NCBI GenBank assembly: GCA_910579015.1
Contig: CAJTRO010000015.1
Location: 10,098 to 74,097, forward strand
Length of the DNA: 64,000 nucleotides
Reading direction: 5' to 3'
Origin: an uncultured Dorea sp.
GTDB lineage: Bacteria; Bacillota_A; Clostridia; Lachnospirales; Lachnospiraceae
In this document: positions 1 to 8,732 of the stretch, piece after piece
How positions within the stretch are numbered: the stretch's first letter is position 1
How the letters are laid out: every line of letters starts with the position of its first letter
Translations under genes and position numbers: made by a program
The notes under the pieces: model-generated
Database searches by the model: none
The model's input: only the letters and a program-made list of their open reading frames with translations
Told to the model about the DNA's origin: nothing

Positions 1-761
1 TGTATATGTTTGAACTGCTGAGGGATTTCTGTGAACGTTCAGATAAGCCGGTAGTCCTGGTTATTGATGAGGTGGACTATGCGTCTAATAACAGAGTGAT
101 CCTTGATTTCCTGTCTCAGCTCAGGTACGGTTATCTGGACAGAGAATTGAGAGGCATGAGGTCTTTCCATTCGGTGATCCTGGCGGCCGTCTATGATGTC
201 AGGAACATCAGAAGAAAGATCCGTCCGGTGGAACACAATGTAAACAGCCCGTGGAACATAGCGGCAGATTTTGAAGTTGACATGAGCTTTTCAAAGGAAG
301 GGATTGCCGGGATGCTGCGGGAATATGAGGCGGACCATGCCACGGGAATGGATGTTTCGGAGATGGCGTCTATGCTGTATGATTATACGTCAGGATATCC
401 GTTTCTGGTATCACGTCTGTGCAAATTAATGGACGAGAAGATCCGGCCGGAGGAGACGGGAGAGGACGGGATGTACCCGTGGACAAAGAAGGGCTTCCAT
501 GAGGCTGTACGTCTTATTTTATCAGAAGAGAACGCGTTGTTCGGCTCCATGATCGGAAAGCTTGCGGATTATTCGGAATTGAACACGATGCTGAGTTCGT
601 TGCTGTTTGCGGGAGAGCATACGGTCTATAACCCGGATAATCTGGCGATCAGTGACGCAACCATGTTCGGATTTGTCAAGAACCGGCAGGGAAATGTTGC
701 GATCGCGAACCGCATTTTCGAAGCCAGGCTGTACAACTATTATCTGTCAACTGCGGAATGA
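1..761 (+). CDS. AAA-like ATPase, 5' end outside window
   Basis: The reading frame is open to the left edge, so the N-terminal part with the Walker A loop lies outside the window. The visible part has a Walker B-like strand, VVLVIDEVDYA (about residues 17-27 of the visible protein), followed by helical segments and a TSGYPFLVSRLC stretch typical of the lid of AAA-like (AAA_35 type) ATPases of Firmicutes. These are usually about 500 residues long and of unknown job, perhaps signalling or regulation. The stop codon overlaps a possible ATG of the next gene (ATGA), so the two are probably co-transcribed. The family call is from motif and layout; the substrate is unknown. Confidence 0.7.
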   Translation, partial: YMFELLRDFCERSDKPVVLVIDEVDYASNNRVILDFLSQLRYGYLDRELRGMRSFHSVILAAVYDVRNIRRKIRPVEHNVNSPWNIAADFEVDMSFSKEGIAGMLREYEADHATGMDVSEMASMLYDYTSGYPFLVSRLCKLMDEKIRPEETGEDGMYPWTKKGFHEAVRLILSEENALFGSMIGKLADYSELNTMLSSLLFAGEHTVYNPDNLAISDATMFGFVKNRQGNVAIANRIFEARLYNYYLSTAE

Positions 762-802
762 TTCGTTTGACAGGGGAACTGCCGGAAGGAGGATATGGGA
801 AG

Positions 803-1375
803 ATGCTGCCGGAAAGAGAGAAAGCCAGAGAACTGCTGGAAGAAGCAGAGCGGTGTAATCCGGAACCATGGGGGGATCACAGCCGTGTGGCCGCGTATTG
901 TGCAGAGATGATCGCGCGGGAATGCGAAGGTATGGATCCGGATAAGGCATACATACTGGGACTGCTGCACGATATCGGCAGAAGGTTTGGCGTAAGGCAT
1001 CTGGGGCATGTCTCGGACGGCTATTCTTACATGATGGAGCTTGGCTATGATGAAGCGGCCAGAGTGTGTCTGACGCATTCTTTCCACGACCAGACGACAG
1101 ACGGATATATCGGGAATTTTGACACTACGGAGGAAGAGCTTAAGCTCATCAGAGATGCCCTTAAGAAGATTGTGCCGGATGAGTATGACGATCTGATCCG
1201 CCTGTGCGATTCTCTGGCGGGGGCAGAAGGCGTGATGGATATCAAGGAGCGCATGAATGATGTGAAGCGCCGATACGGATTTTACCCACAGGAGAAGTGG
1301 GATAACAATATAAGGCTGAAAGAGTATTTTGAAGAGAAGGCGGGGAAGGATATTTATACCTTGCTGAGGCATTGA
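803..1375 (+). CDS. HD-domain phosphohydrolase
   Basis: This 190-residue protein is an HD superfamily metal-dependent phosphohydrolase. The metal-binding residues visible are H26 (GDHSRVAAYC), the H56-D57 pair in LGLLHDIGRR, and a later conserved DSLAGAEG segment. Proteins of this size act on nucleotides or small phosphoesters, but the substrate cannot be told from sequence. I chose the ATG at 803 because AGGAGG lies 10 bases upstream; an ATG at 758 overlaps the stop of the preceding ATPase gene but has no clear ribosome binding site and would add 15 residues. It is probably in one transcript with the ATPase. Confidence 0.8.
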   Translation: MLPEREKARELLEEAERCNPEPWGDHSRVAAYCAEMIARECEGMDPDKAYILGLLHDIGRRFGVRHLGHVSDGYSYMMELGYDEAARVCLTHSFHDQTTDGYIGNFDTTEEELKLIRDALKKIVPDEYDDLIRLCDSLAGAEGVMDIKERMNDVKRRYGFYPQEKWDNNIRLKEYFEEKAGKDIYTLLRH

Positions 1376-1508
1376 TAAGTCTGTGCAGATACCTGTCAGT
1401 ATATATGCGTCCGCAATCTTACGTCCGGGAGAAAGTCTTGTGGAAAGAGTTGAGGCCGGCCGGCGGAGCTGGCGGTGAGAGTTAAGGATACGAGGGAGTT
1501 ATAAGGAG

Positions 1509-2186
1509 ATGCTTGGAGATAAGAGAGGAAGGAAGCTTGATAAGTACGTCAGCGATTATGTTGTGTTTGATCTGGAGACGACGGGGATCAGTGCGGTGAA
1601 TGACGCGGTGATCGAGATCTCGGCGGTCAAAGTACAGCAAGGAAAGGTTGTGGAGACATTTTCTACGCTGGTGAATCCTCAGAGACCGATTCCGTATCGT
1701 GCGTCGGAGGTTAACCATATATATGACGACATGGTAAAGGATGCGCCTGTGTTCGAGAAGGCGCTGGCGGATTTTGATGCATTTATCGGCGGATCGTATC
1801 TGGTAGGGCATAACATCCATACCTTCGATATGAAATTTATCTGGAGAGATTCAGAGGAGTATTGGGGAAGAACGATTGCGAATGATTACATAGATACGCT
1901 GCCTCTTGCAAAGCTGTGCCTGCCCCGGCTTACGCATTACAGGCTGGTGGATCTTGCGGCTCATTACCGCATTTCCACGGATGGGGCGCACCGTGCGCTT
2001 GCCGATTGCAGTATGAACCAGAAGGTGTTTGAGAAGCTGGGGAAGGAACTGGAATCTTCGCCGGTTACGGCGGATATGAAGCGCTGTCCCAAGTGCGGGC
2101 TGTTCTTGAAGAAGCGCAGTGGAAGATACGGGGAGTTCTGGGGGTGCAGCGGGTATCCGGCGTGCAGATATACGGAGAACGCTTAG
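1509..2186 (+). CDS. DEDDh 3'-5' exonuclease with C-terminal zinc finger
   Basis: The protein (225 residues) resembles the epsilon proofreading exonuclease of DNA polymerase III. D21 and E23 in VVFDLETTG form exonuclease motif I; VGHNIHTFD is motif II and HRALADC is the DEDDh motif III. The last 35 residues carry CPKCGLF and a later GCSGYPACRYT, a four-cysteine zinc finger of the kind found at the end of type IA topoisomerases, which suggests single-stranded DNA binding. The polymerase-binding region of DnaQ is missing, so a repair or nucleic-acid-scavenging exonuclease is more likely than replication proofreading. A GAGGGAG lies about 10 bases before the ATG. Confidence 0.85.
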   Translation: MLGDKRGRKLDKYVSDYVVFDLETTGISAVNDAVIEISAVKVQQGKVVETFSTLVNPQRPIPYRASEVNHIYDDMVKDAPVFEKALADFDAFIGGSYLVGHNIHTFDMKFIWRDSEEYWGRTIANDYIDTLPLAKLCLPRLTHYRLVDLAAHYRISTDGAHRALADCSMNQKVFEKLGKELESSPVTADMKRCPKCGLFLKKRSGRYGEFWGCSGYPACRYTENA

Positions 2187-2255
2187 AAGTTGTGGTAAAA
2201 AACGGATAATTCTGGATAAATCAGGAAGAATGAGATCGGATGAAGAGATTATGGC

Positions 2256-2292
2256 CGGGACGTATCCCTTAAGGGATACGTCCCGTTTAAAA
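2256..2292 (+). terminator. Perfect 30-base palindrome, probable terminator
   Basis: Positions 2256-2285 form an exact palindrome (two 15-base arms around TTAA, with ends CGGGACG and CGTCCCG), followed by TTTAAAAT. It sits 70 bases after the exonuclease stop, so it is most simply an intrinsic terminator. The lack of any unpaired loop bases is unusual. Confidence 0.6.
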
Positions 2293-2389
2293 TCTTCAGA
2301 AATTTATAAGAAAAGACTTCTTTTTGGACAAGGCTTGTGGTAGAATGAAAAAGATAATGGTAAAACTATATTCAAGGGAGAGGAGAAAC

Positions 2390-5300
2390 ATGGATAATAA
2401 GAGAAACAGGCTGAAACGTGGTCTGGTACTGGTCCTTACTCTTGCGTTGGTGGGCAATGGCATGAGCCACACGATGCTGTCTGCACTGGCGAAGGAAAAT
2501 GAGCCGGAAGTAACCGACGTACAGGAGGATTTGAACGGACCGGCGACAGATCAGCCGGAGGCTGAAGGGGAACCAGAGGATGCGGATGCCGGCCAGAGTA
2601 AGACGGAGGCAGAAGTGACTTCTGGTAATACGAAAGAGAACGAAGAGGATAAAGAAGAGCCGGGTACAGAGAATAAGGCTGGCGAGGATAAAGAGGCAGA
2701 AGATCCAGGTAAGGCTTCTGAGCAGGAAGAGGTTGAAGTAATCGGTGATATACTGGACCTTGGCGGGACTGAGACATCAGCGGAGACTATCAGCTTATTT
2801 AGTCTGGCAGCAAATGGAAAAGTTGCGTTAACAGCCGGAAATCACGAGAAATGGATTGACCGTATTGATATCCCGGCCTATGCGAAGACATTATACAATA
2901 CTATGGCAGAGGGTGTGGATAACGACGGGGTAGAGGACATCTTTATTGATGACCGGTATTATAGTGAAGCGAATGCCCAGGAGATAAATAAAAACAAATA
3001 TAATGTGATTCCTATTACAAAAATGACGGGAGATAAAGCTTCGGTTGACAAAGAATTCCAGGAGATAGGAAAGTATGTCCGTGCAGTATATGATGCTTTT
3101 GACAGAGATTTCCCAGAGGTATTCTGGCTTACAGGAACGAATCTGATTACTTATACTGGTTCTGGCAGAGCAGATGCGTCAGGCAATGTGATCTATGAAT
3201 GTGAGGTATACTTCATCTTAAAAGGTTATACTCAGAAATTTGATGTTCGTAGAGCGGAGTACCAGTCGGCATCCGCAGTCAAGGGGGATATAGCTGAACG
3301 CAATAAGATGGTACAGGAGATCTCCGGCGGGGCGTCAGCCGGCAGTGTTTTTGACAAGGTGACATATTTTAATGAGTGGCTGACAACGCATAATGAGTAT
3401 AATACCAATGTGGCGGCGGCAATGTATTCATATAAGGACGCATGGGAATGTATGAGTGCTTTGAATGGAAGGATTGGAGCACAGGGACCGGTTTGCGAAG
3501 GTTATGCACGTGCATTTAAGGTTCTCTGTGACAAAGCGGGAATTCCGTGTGTTCTGGTTGATGGTACGGCTACGAGCGACGGGACTAACGGTGAAGCGCA
3601 CATGTGGAATTATGTGAAGGTTGACGGCAGCTGGTATGCAATGGACGTGACATGGAACGATCCGGTGGGAGGCAAGAATGGTGCGCTTTCTGGTATGGAG
3701 AGTACTGCATGGTCATTGCTTGGCGCAGACAGCGTTGTTAGGAATTTGCGATTTGAAGAGTCGCACCCGGTTGCAAATACAGCTTCGGAAGATGGAACAG
3801 CATTTATTAACGGACCGGTATTAAGCAAAGAAGGATATGTTAAGAAGCCTGTTCCGGAGATAAGCTTTGATTCAGCGGAGATTAATGCTGTTTATAACGG
3901 CAAAGAAGTAGTAGTCAATAAGCCGGTTGTAACGGTTACGGATGACAAGGGAAATACCAGCACGATTACAGATGCTGATATTACATATTCCTATAAAGCG
4001 TCTGACAGTAATGAATTCAAAGCAGGTATTCCGGTCAATGCCGGTAAATATACACTGAAAGCAAGTATGGCGGCAACGGATGCGTATGCGGCAGCAGAAG
4101 CAGAGATAAGTGTGAATGTTGCGAAGGTGCCGGTGACGATCAAGGCTGTAGATCAGAGTATTACATATGGCGAGAGTGTTGTGACAGGTGTGAATGGTAT
4201 CAGCAGTACAGCGCTTGTCGAGGGTGAGGCGGTCAGTGAGATTTTATTGACAGCAGAAGGCAAGAATGCGGGTACTTACACTATTACACCGAGCGCCGCA
4301 GTTATCAGGCGTGGTGACGCGGAAGTAACCGGGAACTATGAGATCACATATGAGAACGGTACGCTGACAATTGCCAAAGCAGAGTACAGTGGTGAGAAAT
4401 CGGCTTCTCAGTCCACAAGGTACAGCAATAAGGATACATACGATCTTGCATCGCTGTTGCCGGATGGAGCTAAGCTTGGTGCAATGACAGTAGTGGACGA
4501 CAGCAGTATTTTTGAGGGAGATCCATCGATCAGCGGTACTGTTTTATCTTACAAATTAACCCCGGACAGTGCAAAAGTCGGACAGACAGCAACTATTACT
4601 GTTCCGGTAACGGAGACGACGAATTATAATCCGTTTGTTATTACATTTACGGTTACCGTATCTGCCAAATTAGCGCAGGACGGCTTCAAGTTCGATGTGT
4701 CAGAAGTGAAAAAGGCTTATGGTGACGGAGATTTTGCTGTGACTGCATCAAATGCGGCAGAAGGAAGTACGGTAACTTATAAGAGCAGTGATCCGACGGT
4801 TGCCACTGTGGATGAGAATGGTAATGTACATATCCTGAGACTTGGTAATACGACGATCACGGCAACGGCCTCAGAGACAGAGGATTACGTGAGCAAATCC
4901 ATTACTTACACATTGACCGTTTCTCCAAGAGCACTGACCTGGGATGTAAGCGGATTACATGCGGTAGACAAGCAGGGAATGGTAGATAAGGATACGAAGA
5001 AGGCAAGCCTTTACGGTGAATTAAGAGTATCCGGCATTCTTCCTGCTGATAATGGGAAAGTGAATTTCATCTGCCCGGCAGAGGGAGAGAATGCGAAGCT
5101 GATCGGTACTTACGCCGATACAAAACCAGGCTCAAAGAAGGTAACTCTCAAGTGGGCAGGCGAAGCGGTAGTCCTTACCGGAACGGCTGTAGAGAATTAC
5201 ACCCTGCCGGATAAGTTGCCGGAGATTACCGGAAGGATCAATGCGGTAACCGAGCAGACCAATGTTCCTGAGTCAACGGATACTGTTAAGTACAAGCTGG

Positions 5301-5890
5301 AGATTGAAGGCGGTATTTCTCAGGTTCCGGCAGCATTAGCGGACAATGAGGAACTGAATACTCCGGTGAAGATTGAAGAGAAGATGAAGGCAGAGATAAG
5401 AGTCAAGCTTGCGGAAGAGAGCAACAAGAACAGCGTTGAGGTCTATGATGTCACATTGATGGTGAAAGACGGAGAGAACGACTGGGTAGTTGCGACAGAA
5501 GAGAATTTCCCGAAGGACGGCATTACTGTTACCCTGCCATATCCGGAAGGGACAGCTAAGGATACGCACAACTTCGAGATCGCCCATATGTTTACACATA
5601 CATGGAATGGACGGACAGCCGGAGAGATTGAGTATCCGAAAGCGAGCAAGATTGACAGCGGCGTACAGTTCAAGGTGACATCCTTATCACCGCTTGCAAT
5701 CGGCTGGAAGGAGATCAAGGCAGACAAGCCTGGCACGAACGGCACAACCAATAATACGAATAGTACGACGCCGAATAAGAGCAGATCACCTCAGACAGGT
5801 GATGAGAATGCTGTTATGCTGTATGTACTTCTTATGGTATTAGGAGCGGCAGGCGTTGGATTTACGATGAAGCGCAGAGCGTTCAGGTAA
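2390..5890 (+). CDS. Sortase-anchored surface protein with transglutaminase-like domain
   Basis: This 1166-residue secreted protein starts with a signal peptide (basic N terminus and hydrophobic core, residues 1-35), then an acidic Glu/Asp/Thr-rich linker to about residue 130. A transglutaminase-like cysteine protease domain follows with a catalytic triad visible as C369 (GPVCEGYARA), H404 (AHMWNYV) and D419 (AMDVTWND). Next come MBG/YDG-type repeats (about 510-740) and an Ig-like BIG2 domain (SSDPTVATVDENG). The C terminus has SPQTGD at residue 1133, a hydrophobic segment and KRRAFR, a sortase signal of the LPXTG type. The ATG at 2390 follows GGAGAGGAG; an upstream in-frame ATG at 2324 lacks a site. 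The role may be adhesion, wall cross-linking or peptide cleavage. Confidence 0.85.
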   Translation: MDNKRNRLKRGLVLVLTLALVGNGMSHTMLSALAKENEPEVTDVQEDLNGPATDQPEAEGEPEDADAGQSKTEAEVTSGNTKENEEDKEEPGTENKAGEDKEAEDPGKASEQEEVEVIGDILDLGGTETSAETISLFSLAANGKVALTAGNHEKWIDRIDIPAYAKTLYNTMAEGVDNDGVEDIFIDDRYYSEANAQEINKNKYNVIPITKMTGDKASVDKEFQEIGKYVRAVYDAFDRDFPEVFWLTGTNLITYTGSGRADASGNVIYECEVYFILKGYTQKFDVRRAEYQSASAVKGDIAERNKMVQEISGGASAGSVFDKVTYFNEWLTTHNEYNTNVAAAMYSYKDAWECMSALNGRIGAQGPVCEGYARAFKVLCDKAGIPCVLVDGTATSDGTNGEAHMWNYVKVDGSWYAMDVTWNDPVGGKNGALSGMESTAWSLLGADSVVRNLRFEESHPVANTASEDGTAFINGPVLSKEGYVKKPVPEISFDSAEINAVYNGKEVVVNKPVVTVTDDKGNTSTITDADITYSYKASDSNEFKAGIPVNAGKYTLKASMAATDAYAAAEAEISVNVAKVPVTIKAVDQSITYGESVVTGVNGISSTALVEGEAVSEILLTAEGKNAGTYTITPSAAVIRRGDAEVTGNYEITYENGTLTIAKAEYSGEKSASQSTRYSNKDTYDLASLLPDGAKLGAMTVVDDSSIFEGDPSISGTVLSYKLTPDSAKVGQTATITVPVTETTNYNPFVITFTVTVSAKLAQDGFKFDVSEVKKAYGDGDFAVTASNAAEGSTVTYKSSDPTVATVDENGNVHILRLGNTTITATASETEDYVSKSITYTLTVSPRALTWDVSGLHAVDKQGMVDKDTKKASLYGELRVSGILPADNGKVNFICPAEGENAKLIGTYADTKPGSKKVTLKWAGEAVVLTGTAVENYTLPDKLPEITGRINAVTEQTNVPESTDTVKYKLEIEGGISQVPAALADNEELNTPVKIEEKMKAEIRVKLAEESNKNSVEVYDVTLMVKDGENDWVVATEENFPKDGITVTLPYPEGTAKDTHNFEIAHMFTHTWNGRTAGEIEYPKASKIDSGVQFKVTSLSPLAIGWKEIKADKPGTNGTTNNTNSTTPNKSRSPQTGDENAVMLYVLLMVLGAAGVGFTMKRRAFR

Positions 5891-5904
5891 TAAGCGGATA
5901 TAGT

Positions 5905-5940
5905 AAAGGCAGAGGAATGAATACCTCTGCCTTTATTTTA
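5905..5940 (+). terminator. Intrinsic terminator
   Basis: The arms AAAGGCAGAGG (5905-5915) and CCTCTGCCTTT (5924-5934) pair perfectly around an 8-base loop and are followed by ATTTTA. The hairpin ends the surface protein gene and, read on the other strand, can also serve the convergent flavodoxin gene. Confidence 0.85.
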
Positions 5941-5954
5941 TCAAAACCTCTGGA

Positions 5955-6482
5955 TTAAAAGTTATCTGCCCCGGTCTTCTTCAACATCTTCTGCACAAAT
6001 ACTTTTGCGTGCTCCAGATCCAGACTGTCCGGATGTGTCAATGCCTCGTCGAAATTACGCAGGCATAGATTGATCTGTGAGGCGTTCGCCTGTGTGCGCA
6101 TGGATTCATATTTCTGGCGCACGCGTTGAGGCATCTTCCCCTGGCAGATGAAAGCGCCCAGGTATTCGTTGTCAGATTCGATCCAGGCATGAGCGCGGTG
6201 TTCGATAGCGCTGTAATATTCTATAGAATCCCCCATACCACAGGTTCCGAAGAGAGCAATCTGCTTTCCGCCAAGATCGTTCAGGAAATCACTGACTATC
6301 ATACTACAGGAGCCCTGATGCACACAGAAGCCTACAAAATAGATCCGGGCTTCCGGGATTGTCTTATCGGTTGTAATATCAATTAAGTCTTTTGAGGTTC
6401 CCGGAAGATGGGAGAAGATTGTCGCGGCTATTTTCTTCGTATTGCCAGATTCACTGTGATAGAGTACGAGATAGTCCAACAT
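5955..6482 (-). CDS. Flavodoxin family protein
   Basis: The 175-residue protein begins MLDYLVLYHSESGNTKKIA, in which SESGNT is the FMN phosphate-binding loop of flavodoxins. The length and the FGTCGMGDS loop, which would lie over the flavin, fit a short-chain flavodoxin. It would carry electrons between an unknown cytoplasmic donor and acceptor. The C-terminal third (residues 115-175) is helical and not typical of classic flavodoxins. AAAGGAG lies 9 bases before the ATG. It is transcribed in the same direction as the J-domain protein upstream of it, 37 bases away, so it may be the last gene of that minus-strand operon. Confidence 0.8.
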   Translation of the reverse strand: MLDYLVLYHSESGNTKKIAATIFSHLPGTSKDLIDITTDKTIPEARIYFVGFCVHQGSCSMIVSDFLNDLGGKQIALFGTCGMGDSIEYYSAIEHRAHAWIESDNEYLGAFICQGKMPQRVRQKYESMRTQANASQINLCLRNFDEALTHPDSLDLEHAKVFVQKMLKKTGADNF

Positions 6483-6519
6483 GACTTACAGCTCCTTTCC
6501 TGATATTATAGTCAGCACA

Positions 6520-7203
6520 CTAGATGTATCCGCCCGGCACTCCGCCCCCGCCGCAGCACAGTCCGCTCCCACAGCACATATTGCAGACGATATTGGCGAT
6601 ACACAGCTTGGCGCACCAGTCTCCGCCGCCGTAAAATACGGTCTGATAGGGGCCCTGCTGTTGTCGATACCAGTTTCCTCCGCTCTCAAAACGGCGCACC
6701 AGAAGCTGATACTGCAAGTTGCCGGGTTCAAGGCGCAGAGCCTCCTGCGCGTGCTGAAGTGCGATCACATTGTTGCCAAGGCCGGAATTGGCGAGCGCGC
6801 TGTAATAATACCAGCGGGCGTTATGCTGGCGGATCCCGTTCAGAAGATTCAGCGCTTCACGGTAATGTCCGCTGTTGATGAAGTTGCAGGCCGCTTTCAT
6901 GTGGAGGTCTTCCTCTGTCTCACTGCTGTCGTAACCGGCCTGCTGATACTGTGCGTTGAACCCGCGGAAGTTCCCGAACCCGCCGTAATCATCATAGGAA
7001 CCGGAATTCTGGTATTCCCGTTCCTGCATGATCTGCTGATATGCCTGCTGGACCTCTTTGAACCGTGCTTCCGCCTGGTCTTTGCGGGGGTTATTGATAT
7101 TGGCATCCGGATGATACTTACGGCTTAAGCTCCGGTATGCTTTCTTTATCTCTTCGTCAGAGGCGTTTCGTGGTATGCCTAAGACGCTGTAAGGATCTGA
7201 CAT
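6520..7203 (-). CDS. J-domain (DnaJ-like) protein with Cys/Gly-rich tail
   Basis: Residues 1-70 form a J domain with the obligatory HPD at 31-33 (RKYHPDA), which would stimulate the ATPase of DnaK. The central part (about 105-165) is helical and TPR-like. The last 30 residues are rich in cysteine and glycine (CNMCCGSGLCCGGG). It lacks the Gly/Phe region, the zinc-finger domain and the client-binding domains of DnaJ itself, so it is a dedicated co-chaperone. I chose the ATG at 7203 because GGAG is 8 bases upstream; a TTG at 7218 would include that site in the coding sequence. It follows the DUF5685 gene closely and is probably in one transcript with it. Confidence 0.85.
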   Translation of the reverse strand: MSDPYSVLGIPRNASDEEIKKAYRSLSRKYHPDANINNPRKDQAEARFKEVQQAYQQIMQEREYQNSGSYDDYGGFGNFRGFNAQYQQAGYDSSETEEDLHMKAACNFINSGHYREALNLLNGIRQHNARWYYYSALANSGLGNNVIALQHAQEALRLEPGNLQYQLLVRRFESGGNWYRQQQGPYQTVFYGGGDWCAKLCIANIVCNMCCGSGLCCGGGGVPGGYI

Positions 7204-7220
7204 GGTGATATTCTCCAATC

Positions 7221-8063
7221 TTATTTTGCTTCATTAGATAAATGCTTCTCCTGCGTTATTTTATAATAACGGCACCAGACGCCGGAATATAGTATATTAC
7301 GCAAAATGTCGATGTGCAGCAGGATCGGCAGTTTTTCGAATTCTCTGGAGCATTCGGCCATCATCAGCGTCATCAGCTTACGGCTGTTGTCGGCGAAATC
7401 CGGCTGATTCTGGTATGCGTCCCGGAAAGGATTGTAGTTGTCGGACTGGATGTCATGTTCCACGTCCTCATAAGCGTCCATCAGGTAAATGAATTTGCCC
7501 AGAAAGAATCCGATCTTCCGAAGGGAACTTTCCCATTCATCCTTACGGTACGCAAAAAGCTCTGCCATGATATTTCCAAAAAGTCCGGCCATCAGGTCAA
7601 TATTCTGTTCGTTCTTCTGCTCAAGGGCAGTCAATTTCCTGAGATTGGAGGAAACGGCCGCCATCTTGGCGGGATATTCTTTCTGAAGCTGTCTCATCTG
7701 GGAGCGCAGAAGCCGGGCGCTGATGTATTTGCGCCGGTCGCGGTCGTCCTCCCAGTCGTCCTTGCACTTGTAATAGGTTAAGATGAGATTGACAGCGGCG
7801 GCATAATCCGTGAATTGGTTCGTTCTGGCCGTATGCTTCTTAAAAGGATGTGCGATGCAGTTTTCCACATCCGTCCTGGTCTCAGGCTCGTAGAGGCCGG
7901 TGAGAAGCACGATGAGAAACGTCATGTCGAAGGACAGAGTGACCTGCCCGCGGATACCGTAACATTCCTTAAGCCGTTTGCAGAGACCGCAGTAATAGGA
8001 ATGGTAGACATCATAATCCTTGAACTTCATCTCTGCTTTATTGATAGCGATATATCCAAACAT
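7221..8063 (-). CDS. DUF5685 family protein
   Basis: The 280-residue protein starts MFGYIAINKAEMKFKDYDVY and carries a YYCGLCKRLKECYG motif with C25, C28 and C34. This N-terminal signature and the all-helical remainder match the DUF5685 family of Clostridia as I know it; no function has been established. The CxxC pair could bind a metal or be redox active. It lies between a zinc-ribbon membrane protein (16 bases upstream) and a J-domain protein (17 bases downstream), so the three probably act together, perhaps in folding or assembling some membrane or metal protein. That role is inference from order only. AGAGG precedes the ATG. Confidence 0.75.
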   Translation of the reverse strand: MFGYIAINKAEMKFKDYDVYHSYYCGLCKRLKECYGIRGQVTLSFDMTFLIVLLTGLYEPETRTDVENCIAHPFKKHTARTNQFTDYAAAVNLILTYYKCKDDWEDDRDRRKYISARLLRSQMRQLQKEYPAKMAAVSSNLRKLTALEQKNEQNIDLMAGLFGNIMAELFAYRKDEWESSLRKIGFFLGKFIYLMDAYEDVEHDIQSDNYNPFRDAYQNQPDFADNSRKLMTLMMAECSREFEKLPILLHIDILRNILYSGVWCRYYKITQEKHLSNEAK

Positions 8064-8078
8064 TTGAAACCTCTTAAA

Positions 8079-8474
8079 TCAGCTCTTCTTGATAAACGTC
8101 GTATTACATTTGGGACAGCGGATCTCGATACGTCCCTTGCCCCTGGGGATGCGGATCTTCTGCCGGCAGGCAGGACATTTGTAGATATGATGCGTCTTTC
8201 GCTGTGCCATCAGGTTCTTCTGCCGGTAATAAGCGGCACGGAGACGGCTGGTATGTCCAAGATACCACTGATTCTCGGAAGCCCGCCTGTAGATGTTCCG
8301 GGAAAACATGCGGAAATAAGAATATATGATACAGCCCCAGGATAAGAGGGACAGGATCATGCTGTTATTCCATCCTGCAAGAAGCATGGCTGCCACGCCG
8401 GCTATAATGGTGAATCTGCCAAGGGAATCCATGCCGTAACGGCCGTACATAAATCTTATAAATTTTTCTCTCAC
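8079..8474 (-). CDS. Small membrane protein with C-terminal zinc ribbon
   Basis: This 131-residue protein has hydrophobic segments at about residues 18-55 (one long or two short membrane spans), a basic stretch, and a zinc ribbon made of C100, C103, C120 and C123 (CPAC and CPKC). The start is a GTG, supported by AGGAGG 8 bases upstream. It is the first gene of the minus-strand group that continues with DUF5685 and the J-domain protein. I do not recognise a named family. A role in bringing the cytoplasmic J-protein machinery to the membrane would fit the layout but is speculative. Confidence 0.7.
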   Translation of the reverse strand: MREKFIRFMYGRYGMDSLGRFTIIAGVAAMLLAGWNNSMILSLLSWGCIIYSYFRMFSRNIYRRASENQWYLGHTSRLRAAYYRQKNLMAQRKTHHIYKCPACRQKIRIPRGKGRIEIRCPKCNTTFIKKS

Positions 8475-8600
8475 GTAATCAACCTCCTGGAAGTGGAACT
8501 TGTATTAGTTACTGTATATTTTTATGATACGCTGCATATAGGGAAAGTCAATAAATTGCCGATAAAAAATATATAAAGTTTTTAATCAGTTTTTATACTC

Positions 8601-8629
8601 TTTATCAGACGGGGGCTTCGTGGTATAAT
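8601..8629 (+). promoter_or_regulatory. Probable extended -10 promoter
   Basis: TATAAT at 8624-8629 is preceded by TGG, giving an extended -10 element. A weak -35 match, TTTATC, lies at 8601-8606 with 17-base spacing. It would start a transcript with a leader of about 95 bases for the desulfidase-like gene at 8733. Confidence 0.55.
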
Positions 8630-8732
8630 AACCAGTAACGTATGCAGACAAGGTATGCAGGCGGAGCTGACCGGTAAAGGATATAGATGAAATATACTAA
8701 GAAAATTATGAAGAGGGCGGACGAAGCGAAGG

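Noticed and set aside
2119..2343. Frame of 74 codons between the exonuclease and the surface protein
   Set aside because: It overlaps the exonuclease end in another frame and crosses the 30-base palindrome; nothing supports translation.
6481..7128. Plus-strand frame of 215 codons over the J-domain gene
   Set aside because: The minus strand codes for a clear J domain with HPD; the plus-strand product has no motif.
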